NCBI RefSeq assembly: GCF_016587355.1
Contig: NZ_BNJF01000004.1
Location: forward strand, 248,001-312,000
Direction of reading: 5' to 3'
DNA length: 64,000 bases
DNA from: Ktedonospora formicarum
Lineage (GTDB): Bacteria > Chloroflexota > Ktedonobacteria > Ktedonobacterales > Ktedonobacteraceae
Shown: one piece after another, positions 26,188-35,604 of the stretch
How the letters are laid out: each line of letters starts with the position of its first letter
Position numbering within the stretch: the first letter of the stretch is position 1
The notes under the pieces: model-generated
The model's input: only the letters and a program-made list of their open reading frames with translations
Database searches by the model: none
What the model was told of the DNA's origin: nothing
Position numbers and translations under genes: made by a program

Positions 26188-26916
26188 CTACCGTGTCATG
26201 CCACGGAACTCGCTACGGCCACGAATGAAGCCACCACCACGATCGAATCTGCTCCCACGAATGAAGCCACCACCACGATCGAATCTGCTTCCACGAATGA
26301 AGCCACCACCACGATCGAAATCGCCACTGCGCATGAACCTGAACCCACGAATGAAGCCGCCACCACGATAGAAACTGCCGCCTTGGTAGAAACTGCTCCC
26401 GCCACCACCCTGGTAGACACCACCGCTAGAGACTCCGCCACCACTAGAGACTCCGCCACCACTAGAGACTCCGCCACCTTGGTAGGCGCCACTGCTAGAG
26501 ACTCCACCACCTTGGTAGACGCCACTGCTAGAGACTCCACCACCTTGGTAGACGCCACTGCTAGAGACTCCACCACCCTGGTAGACGCTGCCACCCTGGT
26601 AGACGCTGCCACCCTGGTAGAAGCCACCACTACGATAGAACCTGAACCCACGAATGAAGCCGCCACCACGAATGAAACCGCCACCGCGATAGAAGTCGCC
26701 ACCACGATAGAAATCGCCACTGCGCATGAACCTGCTTCTGCTAGAGACGCTACGGCCATATTCACCAAACAATCCTGGACCTCTAGGCACCGCGACCGTG
26801 CGCCCTGCACGTGTGTTTGAATATGAGGTCGAGGCAGACGCAGGAGTAGTGATACTTGCCCAAAGGAGTAACGCCGGGACTATACTTGCGACAATAAAAC
26901 AGGCAATCTTTCTCAT
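26188..26916 (-). CDS. Secreted Gly/Phe/Arg/Tyr-repeat protein D
   Basis: 242 residues from ATG 26916 (CGGAGTG upstream). MRKIACFIVASIVPALLL...PASASTS is a signal peptide. The rest is low-complexity: YRGGDF and GGGFIRG units, then VYQGGGVSSSG units, then RFDRGGGFIRGS units, ending EFRGMTR. It is unrelated in sequence to the RPYSYG proteins but lies among them on the opposite strand and has the same build: signal peptide, short linker, then tandem repeats ending in -GM(T)R. A structural or adhesive extracellular role is inferred. Confidence 0.7.
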   Translation of the reverse strand: MRKIACFIVASIVPALLLWASITTPASASTSYSNTRAGRTVAVPRGPGLFGEYGRSVSSRSRFMRSGDFYRGGDFYRGGGFIRGGGFIRGFRFYRSGGFYQGGSVYQGGSVYQGGGVSSSGVYQGGGVSSSGVYQGGGVSSSGAYQGGGVSSGGGVSSGGGVSSGGVYQGGGGSSFYQGGSFYRGGGFIRGFRFMRSGDFDRGGGFIRGSRFDRGGGFIRGSRFDRGGGFIRGRSEFRGMTR

Positions 26917-27282
26917 GGAAATGGTCACTCCGTTTCTTCTCTACACTTCAGCATCAAAAATCTCTACGAAAGCTACTACAATACCGTTCCCCGGTTTCTA
27001 CTATAGAAAGAGGCAAAAGCTCAGAAATGGGTATCTGTTGTCGAGATGCCGATCGCTTTTTGCTCAGGCAGGGGCAGAGCCAACAATGAAAATATCTCTT
27101 GCACCATCTTTCAGGCAGAACCCAAACGCTGTGGAGAAAAATCTCAGTGTACTCTCCCGCATCTTGCGAATGAGCAGCTTGAAACACTCAATAAGGCGGA
27201 ACGTGAGCTCATGTGTCGCTTGAACAGACTCTAGAGGATGTACCATAGCAGCAGGTCGCGAAAGACTGGTGGCGAATGCTTT
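26917..27282. other. Intergenic region between protein D and unit B
   Basis: No gene seen. It must hold the promoter of protein D on the minus strand. The conserved upstream block of unit B begins near 27283 (CTTTCACACTATTTCTTGTG). Confidence 0.3.
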
Positions 27283-27391
27283 CCTTTCACACTATTTCTT
27301 GTGTTTGTCTTCAGTTTTATAAAAACAAAGAGACCTGGAAAAGAATTTGTAGCGTTTTCCCAATTGAAGATGTAAATAAAAATTTACATTA

Positions 27392-27428
27392 GATGAGATG
27401 TGCTAAACACTCTTTAGGACTTCTCATC
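27392..27428 (+). promoter_or_regulatory. Conserved 5' leader hairpin, copy B
   Basis: GATGAGA/TCTCATC stem as in copy A, loop TGTGCTAAACACTCTTTAGGACT, followed by ribosome site AAAGAGAGGAA and ATG 27445. Confidence 0.6.
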
Positions 27429-27444
27429 CAAAGAGAGGAATTTG

Positions 27445-27918
27445 ATGGAATTTTCAGTTCGTGCGAAGCTTGTGTGCCTGACCGTCTTGGGCAGTTCGCT
27501 CGCCCTCTTGCTGCTCCTTGGGACAACCCATTCGGCATCAGCAGCCAGTGTCAAGACCAACGTGCCAACGAAAGCTGCAATACCTCTGCCAGATGGTCCA
27601 GGCGCTTCAGGCGTCATACCGAGAACTCAACTGCCAGAATACTATGAACGCCAACGGCTCGAAGAAGAGGAAATCGCAAAAAGGGCAGTCGAAGAAAAGG
27701 CGGCACCTGCTCAACAGCGCGCTTATGGGTCGTCCTACCGACCATACTCCTATGGATCATCGTATCGACCATACTCCTATGGATCATCGTATCGACCGTA
27801 CTCCTATGGGTCGTCATACCGACCATACTCCTATGGATCGTCATACCGACCATACTCCTATGGGTCGTCCTATCGACCGTACTCCTATGGAGGATACTCC
27901 CACGGATCCATGCGCTAA
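27445..27918 (+). CDS. Secreted 9-residue-repeat protein B (GSSYRPYSY type)
   Basis: 157 residues. The signal peptide and linker (to PTKAAIPLPDGPG) are nearly identical to protein A. Then comes a unique charged, probably helical stretch, PEYYERQRLEEEEIAKRAVEE, absent from A. Seven tandem units of the GSSYRPYSY type follow, ending GGYSHGSMR. The unit is 27 bp at DNA level with scattered silent changes. The helical spacer may be an assembly segment. It is directly followed by unit C, so B and C arose by tandem duplication of the whole leader-gene-hairpin block. Confidence 0.8.
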   Translation: MEFSVRAKLVCLTVLGSSLALLLLLGTTHSASAASVKTNVPTKAAIPLPDGPGASGVIPRTQLPEYYERQRLEEEEIAKRAVEEKAAPAQQRAYGSSYRPYSYGSSYRPYSYGSSYRPYSYGSSYRPYSYGSSYRPYSYGSSYRPYSYGGYSHGSMR

Positions 27919-27982
27919 GAGGAACCAGTGCATGGTGAGTAGGTGGTCATGACCGGGTCACTCGTATTCTGTAAAAGCACAA

Positions 27983-28022
27983 GAGAGAAGGGTGGTGTCA
28001 GCCCTCTGCACGCCCTTCTCTC
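27983..28022 (+). terminator. Conserved 3' hairpin of unit B
   Basis: GAGAGAAGGG pairs perfectly with CCCTTCTCTC across a 20-nt loop; it lacks a T-tract. The ~250 bp after it are also shared with unit C. Confidence 0.5.
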
Positions 28023-28433
28023 GCCGCAGGTGGCACACCTTACAAACGACGCTTGCCAGTCCACAAGTGGGAACTAGAGAATTGAGACAGTCAGAGACAC
28101 CATGCAGAAGAGCAAACACAGACAGGCTCCAATCCCTTCTTCACGACACAATCTCTCGACCATCCGTCTTGAGACTCGCACATGTGTTGCTCGCCTGTCT
28201 TTTGTGCGAGCAGTGCAAACTCGAAGGTGCGCTTGCCCGCTGGTGTGTGGAACTCCAGCATGCTCCCCTTGCACAATGATGCAACCATTCAGCAAGGCAG
28301 CAACAAGACTTCCGTTTTTGTTATACTCGCCCAATATTTCTTGTGTTTGTCTTCAGTTTTATAAAAACAAAGAGACCTTGAACGGAGATTGTAGCGCTCG
28401 CATCATTTAGGATAAAAATGCTCGTTTGCATCA

Positions 28434-28470
28434 GATGAGATGTGCTAAATACCCTTTAGGACTTCTCATC
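28434..28470 (+). promoter_or_regulatory. Conserved 5' leader hairpin, copy C
   Basis: GATGAGA/TCTCATC stem as in A and B, with loop TGTGCTAAATACCCTTTAGG and more; ribosome site AAAGAGAGGAA and ATG 28487 follow. Confidence 0.6.
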
Positions 28471-28486
28471 CAAAGAGAGGAATTTG

Positions 28487-28993
28487 ATGGAATTTTCAGT
28501 TCGTGCGAAGCTTGTTTACCTGACTGTCTTCAGCAGTTCGCTCGCTCTCTTGCTGCTCCTTGGGACGGCCCATTCGGCATCAGCTGCCAGTGTCAAGACC
28601 AACATGCCAACGAAAGTTGCAATGGCTCAGCTAGATGGTGACGTGCCTACACATCTCATCACGCCATCATTAGAACCAATTGAACGCGAACGGTACGCAG
28701 CAGAAGCAGCCAAACGATACCAAGAGGCATATCCTCGATCGTACTCCTATGGTGGATCTTCCCGTCCGTACTCCTATGGTGGATCTTCCCGTCCATACTC
28801 CTATGGTGGATCTTCCCGTCCATACTCCTATGGTGGATCTTCCCGTCCGTACTCCTATGGTGGATCTTCCCGTCCATACTCCTATGGTGGATCTTCCCGT
28901 CCATACTCCTATGGTGGATCTTCCCGTCCATACTCCTATGGTGGATCTTCCCGTCCGTACTCCTATGGCGGCATGTATGGCGGCATGCGCTAA
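28487..28993 (+). CDS. Secreted 9-residue-repeat protein C (GGSSRPYSY type)
   Basis: 168 residues with the same signal peptide. The linker has diverged (AMAQLDGDVPTHLITPSLEP) and is followed by a helical spacer ERERYAAEAAKRYQEAYPRS. Then come nine or so GGSSRPYSY units and GGMYGGMR. The 27-bp units are almost identical, differing mainly at CCG/CCA of the Pro codon, which points to recent array expansion. Spacer position matches that in protein B, so B and C are closer relatives. Function as for A and B: probably an extracellular structural protein, not demonstrated. Confidence 0.8.
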   Translation: MEFSVRAKLVYLTVFSSSLALLLLLGTAHSASAASVKTNMPTKVAMAQLDGDVPTHLITPSLEPIERERYAAEAAKRYQEAYPRSYSYGGSSRPYSYGGSSRPYSYGGSSRPYSYGGSSRPYSYGGSSRPYSYGGSSRPYSYGGSSRPYSYGGSSRPYSYGGMYGGMR

Positions 28994-29057
28994 GAAGAGC
29001 CGGCACATGGTGAGTAGGTGGTCATGACCGGGTCACTCGTACTCTGTCAAAGCACAA

Positions 29058-29097
29058 GAGAGAAGGGTGGTGTCAGCCCTCTGCACTCCCTTCTCTC
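29058..29097 (+). terminator. Conserved 3' hairpin of unit C
   Basis: GAGAGAAGGG/CCCTTCTCTC, a perfect 10-bp stem with a 20-nt loop, in the same place after the gene as in units A and B. Confidence 0.5.
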
Positions 29098-29489
29098 GCC
29101 GCAGGTGGCACACCTTACAAACGACGCTTGCCAGTCCACAAATGGGAACTGGAGAATTGAGACAGTCAGAGACACCATGCAGAAGAGCAAGCACAGACAG
29201 ACTCCAATCCATTCTCCACGACGCAACCTCCCAGCCATCCGTCTTGAGACGCTCACATGTGTTGCTTGTCTGTCTTTTGTGCGAGCAGGGCAAAAGCACG
29301 TGCCCACTAGCGCATGGGCTCCAGTACGCCACCGTTCATTGTGCCACCTTGAGTCGATTCCTAGCGAGCGTCGATCGTCCCTGTCTGGAAGCGTTTCGTC
29401 GGCTCTTTGAACAGCCATGAAGCGTGCTTCTCTCTGAGGAAGTCTCTCCCTTCCTTAGAGGAGTTTCCTCAGAGAGCAGCCGCTACGGA

Positions 29490-31849
29490 TTAGGAAAGTG
29501 TGATACCCGCTTCCGCATGCCCGACCACGATGTCCGTGCCCGCTTGAGGCCCTGTGGTGATCCGGAGATGCAGCGCGTTCACCACGATCAAGATCCGGTT
29601 GGCATCCTGTGTTATCGTCTGCTCATTGAGCGTGACTGTGCCCGAACCATCAGCCATCGGGATCACCATATTGGCTTGCGGACCAAAGTGAGCCGGGAAG
29701 GTTGTGCTGCCGATAGACAATGTAGCGAAAGTTGTTGTCCCCCGCAGTTTGTGTTCCCCACTGGGCCAAGACAGGTCGCCATGAGCTGTAGCCGTGATGC
29801 CCGAGGCGACAATGCCCAAACCATGTAGCCCACCAATCGCGGAGGAGGCATCGACATGGGGGAGCGTTGTCGTCAGCGCACCAGAGACCTTATCGGTGAT
29901 GGCTGTCACACGCAGACCTTGCCTGGATAGTCGCACCGAAGGCACCGTCACTGTATGTGTGCCTCCTGTCGAGGGAATCGAGACATCGCCAAAGGGAGCT
30001 TGCGGCGGCGTGAGATGCTGCCCCCGAAGGCCCGAGCATGCAGGTGAGTCGCCTTGACAATTGCCTGACCACTCCCAGTGGCAGTACGTGTGCCTTCCCT
30101 TACGCTGACAGTCAGGGGGAAGGTGCCGCCCCGGCTGTAGGTATGGCTCCCACTTACCCTCAACGTGCCGTCATGATTGGGCACCACCGTTCCAGGGGTT
30201 GCGGCAGAGCCATCCCCCCAGTTGATGGTCACGGTTGTATCGTTGGCGCTGAAGGCTCCGTTAATCGTGGCCACAGTCCCGTGAAAGGGCACGTGTGCTG
30301 AGGCATGAATAGTATTCACCTGCACAACTTGTACGCCCGTTGCCGATTGCACCATCGCCTGACCGTAACCGGAAGTCACGTTGGGTCCCTCTTCCGCTAT
30401 GACATACAACGTGTAGGTCCCTGGGGTGGTGTAGGTATGGCTCCCACTCACCGTCAACGTACCATCAGAATTGGCACTCACCGTCCCTGAGGTATTGGGA
30501 GTACCATCCCCCCAGTTGATGGTTGCCGTCGTATCGTTGGCGCTTCTGGCTCCCCTGATGATGGCCACGGCTCCATTGAAGGGGACATTCACTGTGGCAT
30601 GGATGGTGTTCACCTGCACAACGGGTAACTGTAGTAAGACCGTGACCGTATTGTCGCCGTTGTTGGTAGCTACGATACCCGGCTCCCTATTGTTAAGGAA
30701 ATCGCCCACCGCGACACTCCAGGGACCCTGTCCAACACTATAGGGGCTCTCTATAGGGGTCGCGAAGGTACCGTCCCCATTGCCTAACAAGACCGTGACC
30801 GTGCCGTCGGCGGAGTTGGCAGTGACGATATCCAGGTTGCCATCGTTATTGAAATCGCCCACGGCAACACCGATAGGCTCCTGTCCAACGTCATAGAACC
30901 GTGCGCTTTGGAAGGTGTTGTCCCCATTGTTCAGCCAGACTGCGATATTGTTGCTGTAATAGTTGGTAGTGACGATATCCCATTTCCCATCGTTATTGAA
31001 ATCGCCCACGGCGACATTGTAGCAATAGATGTCCTCTGCCCCCCAGGCCTGTGGGGATTGGAAGGTGCCGTTCCCATTGCCTAACAAGACCACGGCCACA
31101 CCCTGATTGCCGTATATGGTGCTGGCAGGGATGGTAGTGACGATATCCAGGTTGCCATCGTTATTGAAATCGCCCACGCCGATGCCCCAAGGGAGACCAG
31201 CAAAGTTAAAACTAATGGGGCTGCCCGGAGCGGCCGTGAAGGTACCGTCCCCATTGCCAAGCAAGACCGTGATCGTGCCATCAGCACCGTTAGAGTAGTC
31301 ACCGTAGTTGACAGTGACAATATCCAGGTTGCCATCGTTATTGAAATCACCCACGGCGACAGAGGTGGGATTGGTGCCAACACTAGGGGGGCTGCCCGGA
31401 GCAGCCGCGAAGGTACCATCTCCATTGCCAAGCAAGACCGTGACCGTGTTGTCGTCATAGTTGGCAGTGACAATATCCAGGTTGCCATCGTTATTGAAAT
31501 CGCCCACGGCTAACGCGTAGGGACCTTGTCCAACACCAGGGGGGGAGCCCGGAGCGGCTGTGAAGGTGCCATCCCCATTGTTCAATAAGATCGTGACCGT
31601 GTTGCCACCATAGTTAGCAGTGACGATATCCAGTTTGCCATCGTTATTGAAATCGCCCACGCCGACAGGGGTGGGTCGTGGGCCAACAGGGTAAGGTGTA
31701 GCCTGGAACGGCAGGTGGGACGATAGTGGGTCTGCTATTCCCATGCTCCTGATGGCATCCGATACCTCGGAATGCCTCCCTAAGACGCCTGTCGTTTCTT
31801 GCACCATCATTTCCATTGCTGTGAGCTTCTTCATCTCTTCTTGCGACAT
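29490..31849 (-). pseudogene. FG-GAP/VCBS-repeat and PKD surface protein with choice-of-anchor-P-like end, frameshifted
   Basis: ATG 31849 follows AAAAGGAG; the frame open further upstream lacks such a site. After ~50 residues come seven repeats of the type VGDFNNDGNLDIVTANY...VLLGNGDGTF, which form a calcium-binding beta-propeller. Two PKD-type domains follow (INWGDGTPNTSGTV...GSHTYTTPGTYTL). At the C5 run 30021-30025 the frame shifts. The continuation, LTPPQAPFGDVSIPSTGG and on to GTVTLNEQTI...VNALHLRIT...IVVGHA, resembles choice-of-anchor-P domains. No signal peptide is evident at this start. If the shift is a sequencing error, the whole is one ~785-residue surface protein. Confidence 0.8.
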
Positions 31850-32309
31850 GTCCACACGGCTCCTTTTAGCGATGGCTGCTCCCGCTCCCTTTGAGGATGG
31901 GGAGTCGATTGCTTCAAGACGTTGCATACAGATGCACGTTTTACGAAGGCCGATGATCAGGCATTGAGTGTCCGGCGAAAGGTAGATCGAGGGTTGGAAG
32001 GAAAGCACCTCTCTTTCTCAGGCAGGCTGCGTGTCACTGCCCTAGAACATGAGAAATCATGCATACCTTGTATTATCTATAGTACACTTACTATTGTAAG
32101 TATAATGTGTTTAAAGAAAAAAGACAAGGATATGCACTATTTAGAGAAAATATTCGATGTAGTGCAATGGGAGGAGCAACGAGCCGCATGAGCCTTTCCC
32201 AGCTATCTAGTACAGTGAAGAGGGCTGGGTTGGTTTGCAGAAATAATTCATGAACACCCTGCTCAGACGGGTTCATGTTCCTCGTAGAGCCTCTCCCCCA
32301 GCAAGGATA
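31850..32309. other. Gap upstream of the FG-GAP gene
   Basis: AT-rich at 32070-32150, with no convincing gene. GTACACTTACTATTGTAAGTATAATGT contains an imperfect palindrome (ACTTACTATTGTAAGT at about 32087-32102) that may be a promoter-operator region. Confidence 0.3.
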
Positions 32310-32471
32310 ATGAGAGAACCAACACAAGAGTATCTCTCAAACGTGGACAGTGACATCCGTTCAAAGGTTTCGGCAGGAAACAAGAAGGTGGGGTTCATAC
32401 AGCCTTCAATCCGCAACTTTATTGTTCGTGAACAGCGACAGGAAATGCGCCAATTGTGTCAGATCCAATAA
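32310..32471 (+). CDS. Small hypothetical protein, 53 aa
   Basis: ATG 32310 follows AAGGATA. The product begins MREPTQEYLSNVDSDIRSKV and ends REQRQEMRQLCQIQ. It is polar, probably helical, with no motif I know. It stands alone, so it may be a chance ORF. Confidence 0.3.
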   Translation: MREPTQEYLSNVDSDIRSKVSAGNKKVGFIQPSIRNFIVREQRQEMRQLCQIQ

Positions 32472-32556
32472 TTAAGTCAAATGACAAATACCAGCGCTGA
32501 TGGACTTGTTCTTGAAAACGAGATAACGATCGCATTATTGTAACCATTCAGGAGGC

Positions 32557-33460
32557 CTAGAAAGAAGGGAGTACGGGATGACCAGCGCAAGCGAGTTCAA
32601 GCGCTGTGAGGACATTCATCCCTTGTTTACGCAGCGTGGAAAGGTAGCCACGGATCCGACAAAAGGCTTGCACCCCAAGCAGGCTGCTTCCGCAGCCTGA
32701 AATCTTTTGTTGCACCTTGAACATGCGAATATCGCGCTCAGCCTGCGAGTTATCAAATGGCACGTCTAAGTTGGACAAAAAGCGCAAGACCGCTTCCTGT
32801 TGACTGCTTGGCTTTGCCTTGTTTCTTCTTGGTTGGAGCAGACTCTGGTGGATTGGCCTCATAGCCTTGGTGAAGCAGGTGCCCATAACGAGTGACCAAC
32901 TCCTCAAAGATAGGAGGATCCAGACAGCAGTCTCCAGAGGCCGTAGCGAGGTCCACCTCTCTTTTCATATGGAGCAGCAGATCCTTGAGCTCTTTTGCCT
33001 ACATCTGGTGGTGTTGCTCAGCCATGAAGGTGAGCTCTCGCAGGTGATGCACATTGCACAGAGCGTGCGCACAGTCGTAGCGTTGATAGCTTTTCCAGCC
33101 ATCGCGCACGCTGATGTCTTGGAAGGTGGGCAAGATACCGATGGCATCGAGGGCTTCACCACCTCGTTTGGGATGGCAAGCATAATGCGTCAGGCGAGCG
33201 GTGGCACTCACATGCACCCAGTGGCACTGCCCCATCACGTAGCAGCCGGTTTCATCTTGATGGAGCACCTCTGCAGCCTTTAAGGCCTCTTTGATGCGCT
33301 CCTCAACAGGAATGAGATGGGTTGCACAGCGTTGGACCAGGGCTTGTAAGGCCCCGGGACTCATGCTCTGTCCAAGCAGAGTGTTACGGGTGCGACAAGA
33401 AATTTTGCGCGTAGATGTACCAACGCTTTGTGCCACCTTTTCTCTAGACTCAAAGCCCAT
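32557..33460 (-). pseudogene. IS66-family transposase remnant
   Basis: VLHQDETGCYVMGQCHWVHV carries the first catalytic Asp of IS66 TnpC. RDGWKSYQRYDCAHALCNVHHLREL holds the second, and VPFDNSQAERDIRMFKVQQKISG the Glu box. An in-frame TAG at 32999 stands where Trp is usual, between HHQM and AKELKDLL. A frameshift follows around 32800. The N-terminal zinc-finger and linker region is missing, and no TnpA/TnpB partner genes are present. The element is dead. Confidence 0.88.
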
Positions 33461-33678
33461 CGAGGTATGTCTCCTCCTGCTATGAGCGGTCGCGATGGTA
33501 TGATTTGCTGAAATTGAGAGGTATGAAGGAGATCATGGAAAGGAGAAAATTTTTCATCTCCTTTTCTAACATTGGAAAGCGCTGTTCCCCTTTATCGGCC
33601 AGATTGCACAGTTCTGTCGGTTCGTTAGGCGACGCGGTATGTACCAGTACCACATAGTATGCAAATCTGACAAAAAGA
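33461..33678. other. Gap between IS66 remnant and terminator
   Basis: No gene seen. AAAGGAGAAAATTTTTCATCTCCTTT near 33540 forms an imperfect stem. Nothing else stands out. Confidence 0.3.
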
Positions 33679-33715
33679 GGAGCCGTTCGGGAGCTTGTGG
33701 CTCCCGAACGGCTCC
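33679..33715 (-). terminator. Rho-independent terminator of the M20 peptidase gene
   Basis: GGAGCCGTTCGGGAGC pairs perfectly over 16 bp with GCTCCCGAACGGCTCC around the loop TTGTG. On the minus strand it is followed by TCTTTTTG, so it ends transcripts from the gene at 33816-35039. Confidence 0.85.
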
Positions 33716-33815
33716 TTCCACCTCCTCTTAGGCCTTGTGAGCCGAGGGCATGACCCGAGCGCTGGTAGTGCTCAGGTCTGATCAGCGCGAAGGGAGAGCA
33801 GTGGATGGCAGATGA

Positions 33816-35039
33816 TCAGTCTCCCATCTTCCACATCGAGCACACGTAGCCGATAAAGCTCGCCACAAAGACGAACTTGTCGACCAGCGGCTTGCCGAGA
33901 AGCATGTGCTCCTCAGCGCCATTGTGGTCTCCATCACCGAGCGGGCCCATGCTCGCAAGCACAGGTACCTCAAACTCGGCGAACGCGTTCGCGTCCGACG
34001 TCCCCCCCTTCCACTCAGTGCCGAAGGGAAGATCAAGCCTCTCGGCTACCTCCTGCGCCATCCTGGCCAGACGGTTGATCCCTTCGGTGGGGGTATAGGG
34101 CGGCGGAGTAAAGGCGATGAGCTTGTACGTTGCTTCAACACCCTCCTCCAGGCCTCCTCTGTTCGTCCTGATTGTCTCCATGAAGCGGGAGATCAGGATG
34201 AACTCTTTCGGCGTCATGGCTCGGAAGGCCATTGTTACCTCTGCCTTTTCGGGGATAGTGGTGATCTGGATGCCAACTCCGCCGCTCAGGCTGGTGGCGT
34301 TGCAGCTCATGCCGGAATGCTGCGCTACCAGTTCCAGGAGACGCATGTACTTCGATGCAAGCGCATCGATCGCGGAGATCCCGCCTCCAATTCCAGAGTG
34401 CCCTGCCTTTCCTCGAACCTCGAACTTGTAGACCTGTACGCCGCGTCGCGCAACGGTGACATGGATGCCGTCGCCGAGTCTCTTGTCTTGCGACTCGAAC
34501 TCGAACCCGACATCGATGCTGTGCTCTCTCAGGAGTTGTCGGTACCACGGGCGGGAGTGCGGCGATGTCTGTTCCTCGTCGTTGTTGAGAATGACAAGGA
34601 TCTTCCTGAAACCTGTGAAGTTCTGAGCGTGCAGAAAGCGCAGAGCCTCAAGCATGAGCAAGTTCCCCCCATGCATATCCGAGGTTCCCAACCCATAGAG
34701 ACGCTCCTCCTCGATATGGGGCGGGTTCTGCGTGAGCTGCTCTCGGCTGTACACGGTATCGACGTGCCCGATCAAGGCGAGGGACACGTCGTCCTCGTCA
34801 CCACTGCCCTTCAGTGTAGCTGCAAGGTTGTTCCCGTACTCGGGAACGTCATACAGCATGACCTCGAAGCCAAGCTCCTCCAGCCATTCCTTGTAGTAGC
34901 TGATTTTTGTGTTGATTCCCGGCACATATTGGGTGCCGGAAGCGATGGCGGCAAGCCGCATGAGAGTTTCGACGAAGTCCGCCAGGCGGACTTCGTCGAA
35001 CCACCTGCGAGCTTCAACCACAAGAGGCAATGATGTCAC
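33816..35039 (-). CDS. M20-family metallopeptidase (carboxypeptidase G2-like)
   Basis: 407 residues, GTG start at 35039 behind GGGAGAGGGG. Zinc ligands lie in GHVDTVY (His92, Asp94), GLGTSDMHGG (Asp121) and NNDEEQ (Glu155 base, Glu156), and near the C terminus HNGAEEHM. RGKAGHSGIGGGISAIDAL is the dimerisation-domain motif. It would hydrolyse a peptide or N-acyl amino-acid bond; the exact substrate is open. No signal peptide. Base composition is more GC-rich than its neighbours, suggesting separate acquisition. A strong terminator follows. Confidence 0.9.
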   Translation of the reverse strand: MTSLPLVVEARRWFDEVRLADFVETLMRLAAIASGTQYVPGINTKISYYKEWLEELGFEVMLYDVPEYGNNLAATLKGSGDEDDVSLALIGHVDTVYSREQLTQNPPHIEEERLYGLGTSDMHGGNLLMLEALRFLHAQNFTGFRKILVILNNDEEQTSPHSRPWYRQLLREHSIDVGFEFESQDKRLGDGIHVTVARRGVQVYKFEVRGKAGHSGIGGGISAIDALASKYMRLLELVAQHSGMSCNATSLSGGVGIQITTIPEKAEVTMAFRAMTPKEFILISRFMETIRTNRGGLEEGVEATYKLIAFTPPPYTPTEGINRLARMAQEVAERLDLPFGTEWKGGTSDANAFAEFEVPVLASMGPLGDGDHNGAEEHMLLGKPLVDKFVFVASFIGYVCSMWKMGD

Positions 35040-35318
35040 TGCCCCTCTCCCTTCGGTTGGTAGGGGTGGATGGCTTGTTGTGCCTGGAAGGTGATAACCT
35101 TCGCGTCTATGATCCCCTCAAGGCTTGTGGCCTCTTAGATAAGAGATGTTTGTGAATGTACTGTAACCGATCAGGGCTTCGCGCTCAGAGCTGCAGATTG
35201 CCCTTGCAGGTCGCTTTGAGGAACATTGCGGGATCGAGCGTGTGGCTTCTAGACCCTTGAGTTATTCCCCACCTGTAGCTTCCCTGTGTGGAGAAGTAGC
35301 AGGCAGTGTCAAAGGCGA

Positions 35319-35492
35319 TTATAGAAAATGACCAGCACAAATTGGTTGTGTATCTGAGCGCAAAAAAACTTGCCGCACCCGATGAGTTGTGAGAATCTGG
35401 ATCATCTGAGCCTTGAGCGATGCAGGGACCGTGAAACCATACGTGTGCATCATCACCTGGGCCATCTCATGGACTGCGTGTGCGAGGGACAT
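35319..35492 (-). CDS. Small protein or gene fragment, 57 aa
   Basis: On the minus strand ATG 35492 opens MSLAHAVHEMAQVMMHTYGF and continues without interruption to SDTQPICAGHFL, then TAA. The composition looks protein-like (amphipathic helices), but there is no ribosome site. It may be the end of a decayed gene. I cannot name a family. Confidence 0.35.
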   Translation of the reverse strand: MSLAHAVHEMAQVMMHTYGFTVPASLKAQMIQILTTHRVRQVFLRSDTQPICAGHFL

Positions 35493-35604
35493 CTCCCTGA
35501 CTTGCAGTGGGCTTTAGCGCTCTTGTTCCTCACTTTGGTATTGCTCTGATGTCTTCTCGATCTGCCTTCGAGACAACTGCTGGTCCGTTTCCTTTGTGTG
35601 ATGC

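Noticed and set aside
28745-28965. Regular 27-bp direct repeats resembling a CRISPR array
   Set aside because: The units are contiguous with no spacers, are multiples of three and encode in-frame GGSSRPYSY; they are coding repeats.
23170-29008. Antisense and out-of-frame ORFs over the repeat genes (for example SRVPAIGV or HRSTDGKI repeats)
   Set aside because: They arise because a 27-bp repeat without stops is open in several frames; none has a signal peptide or ribosome site.
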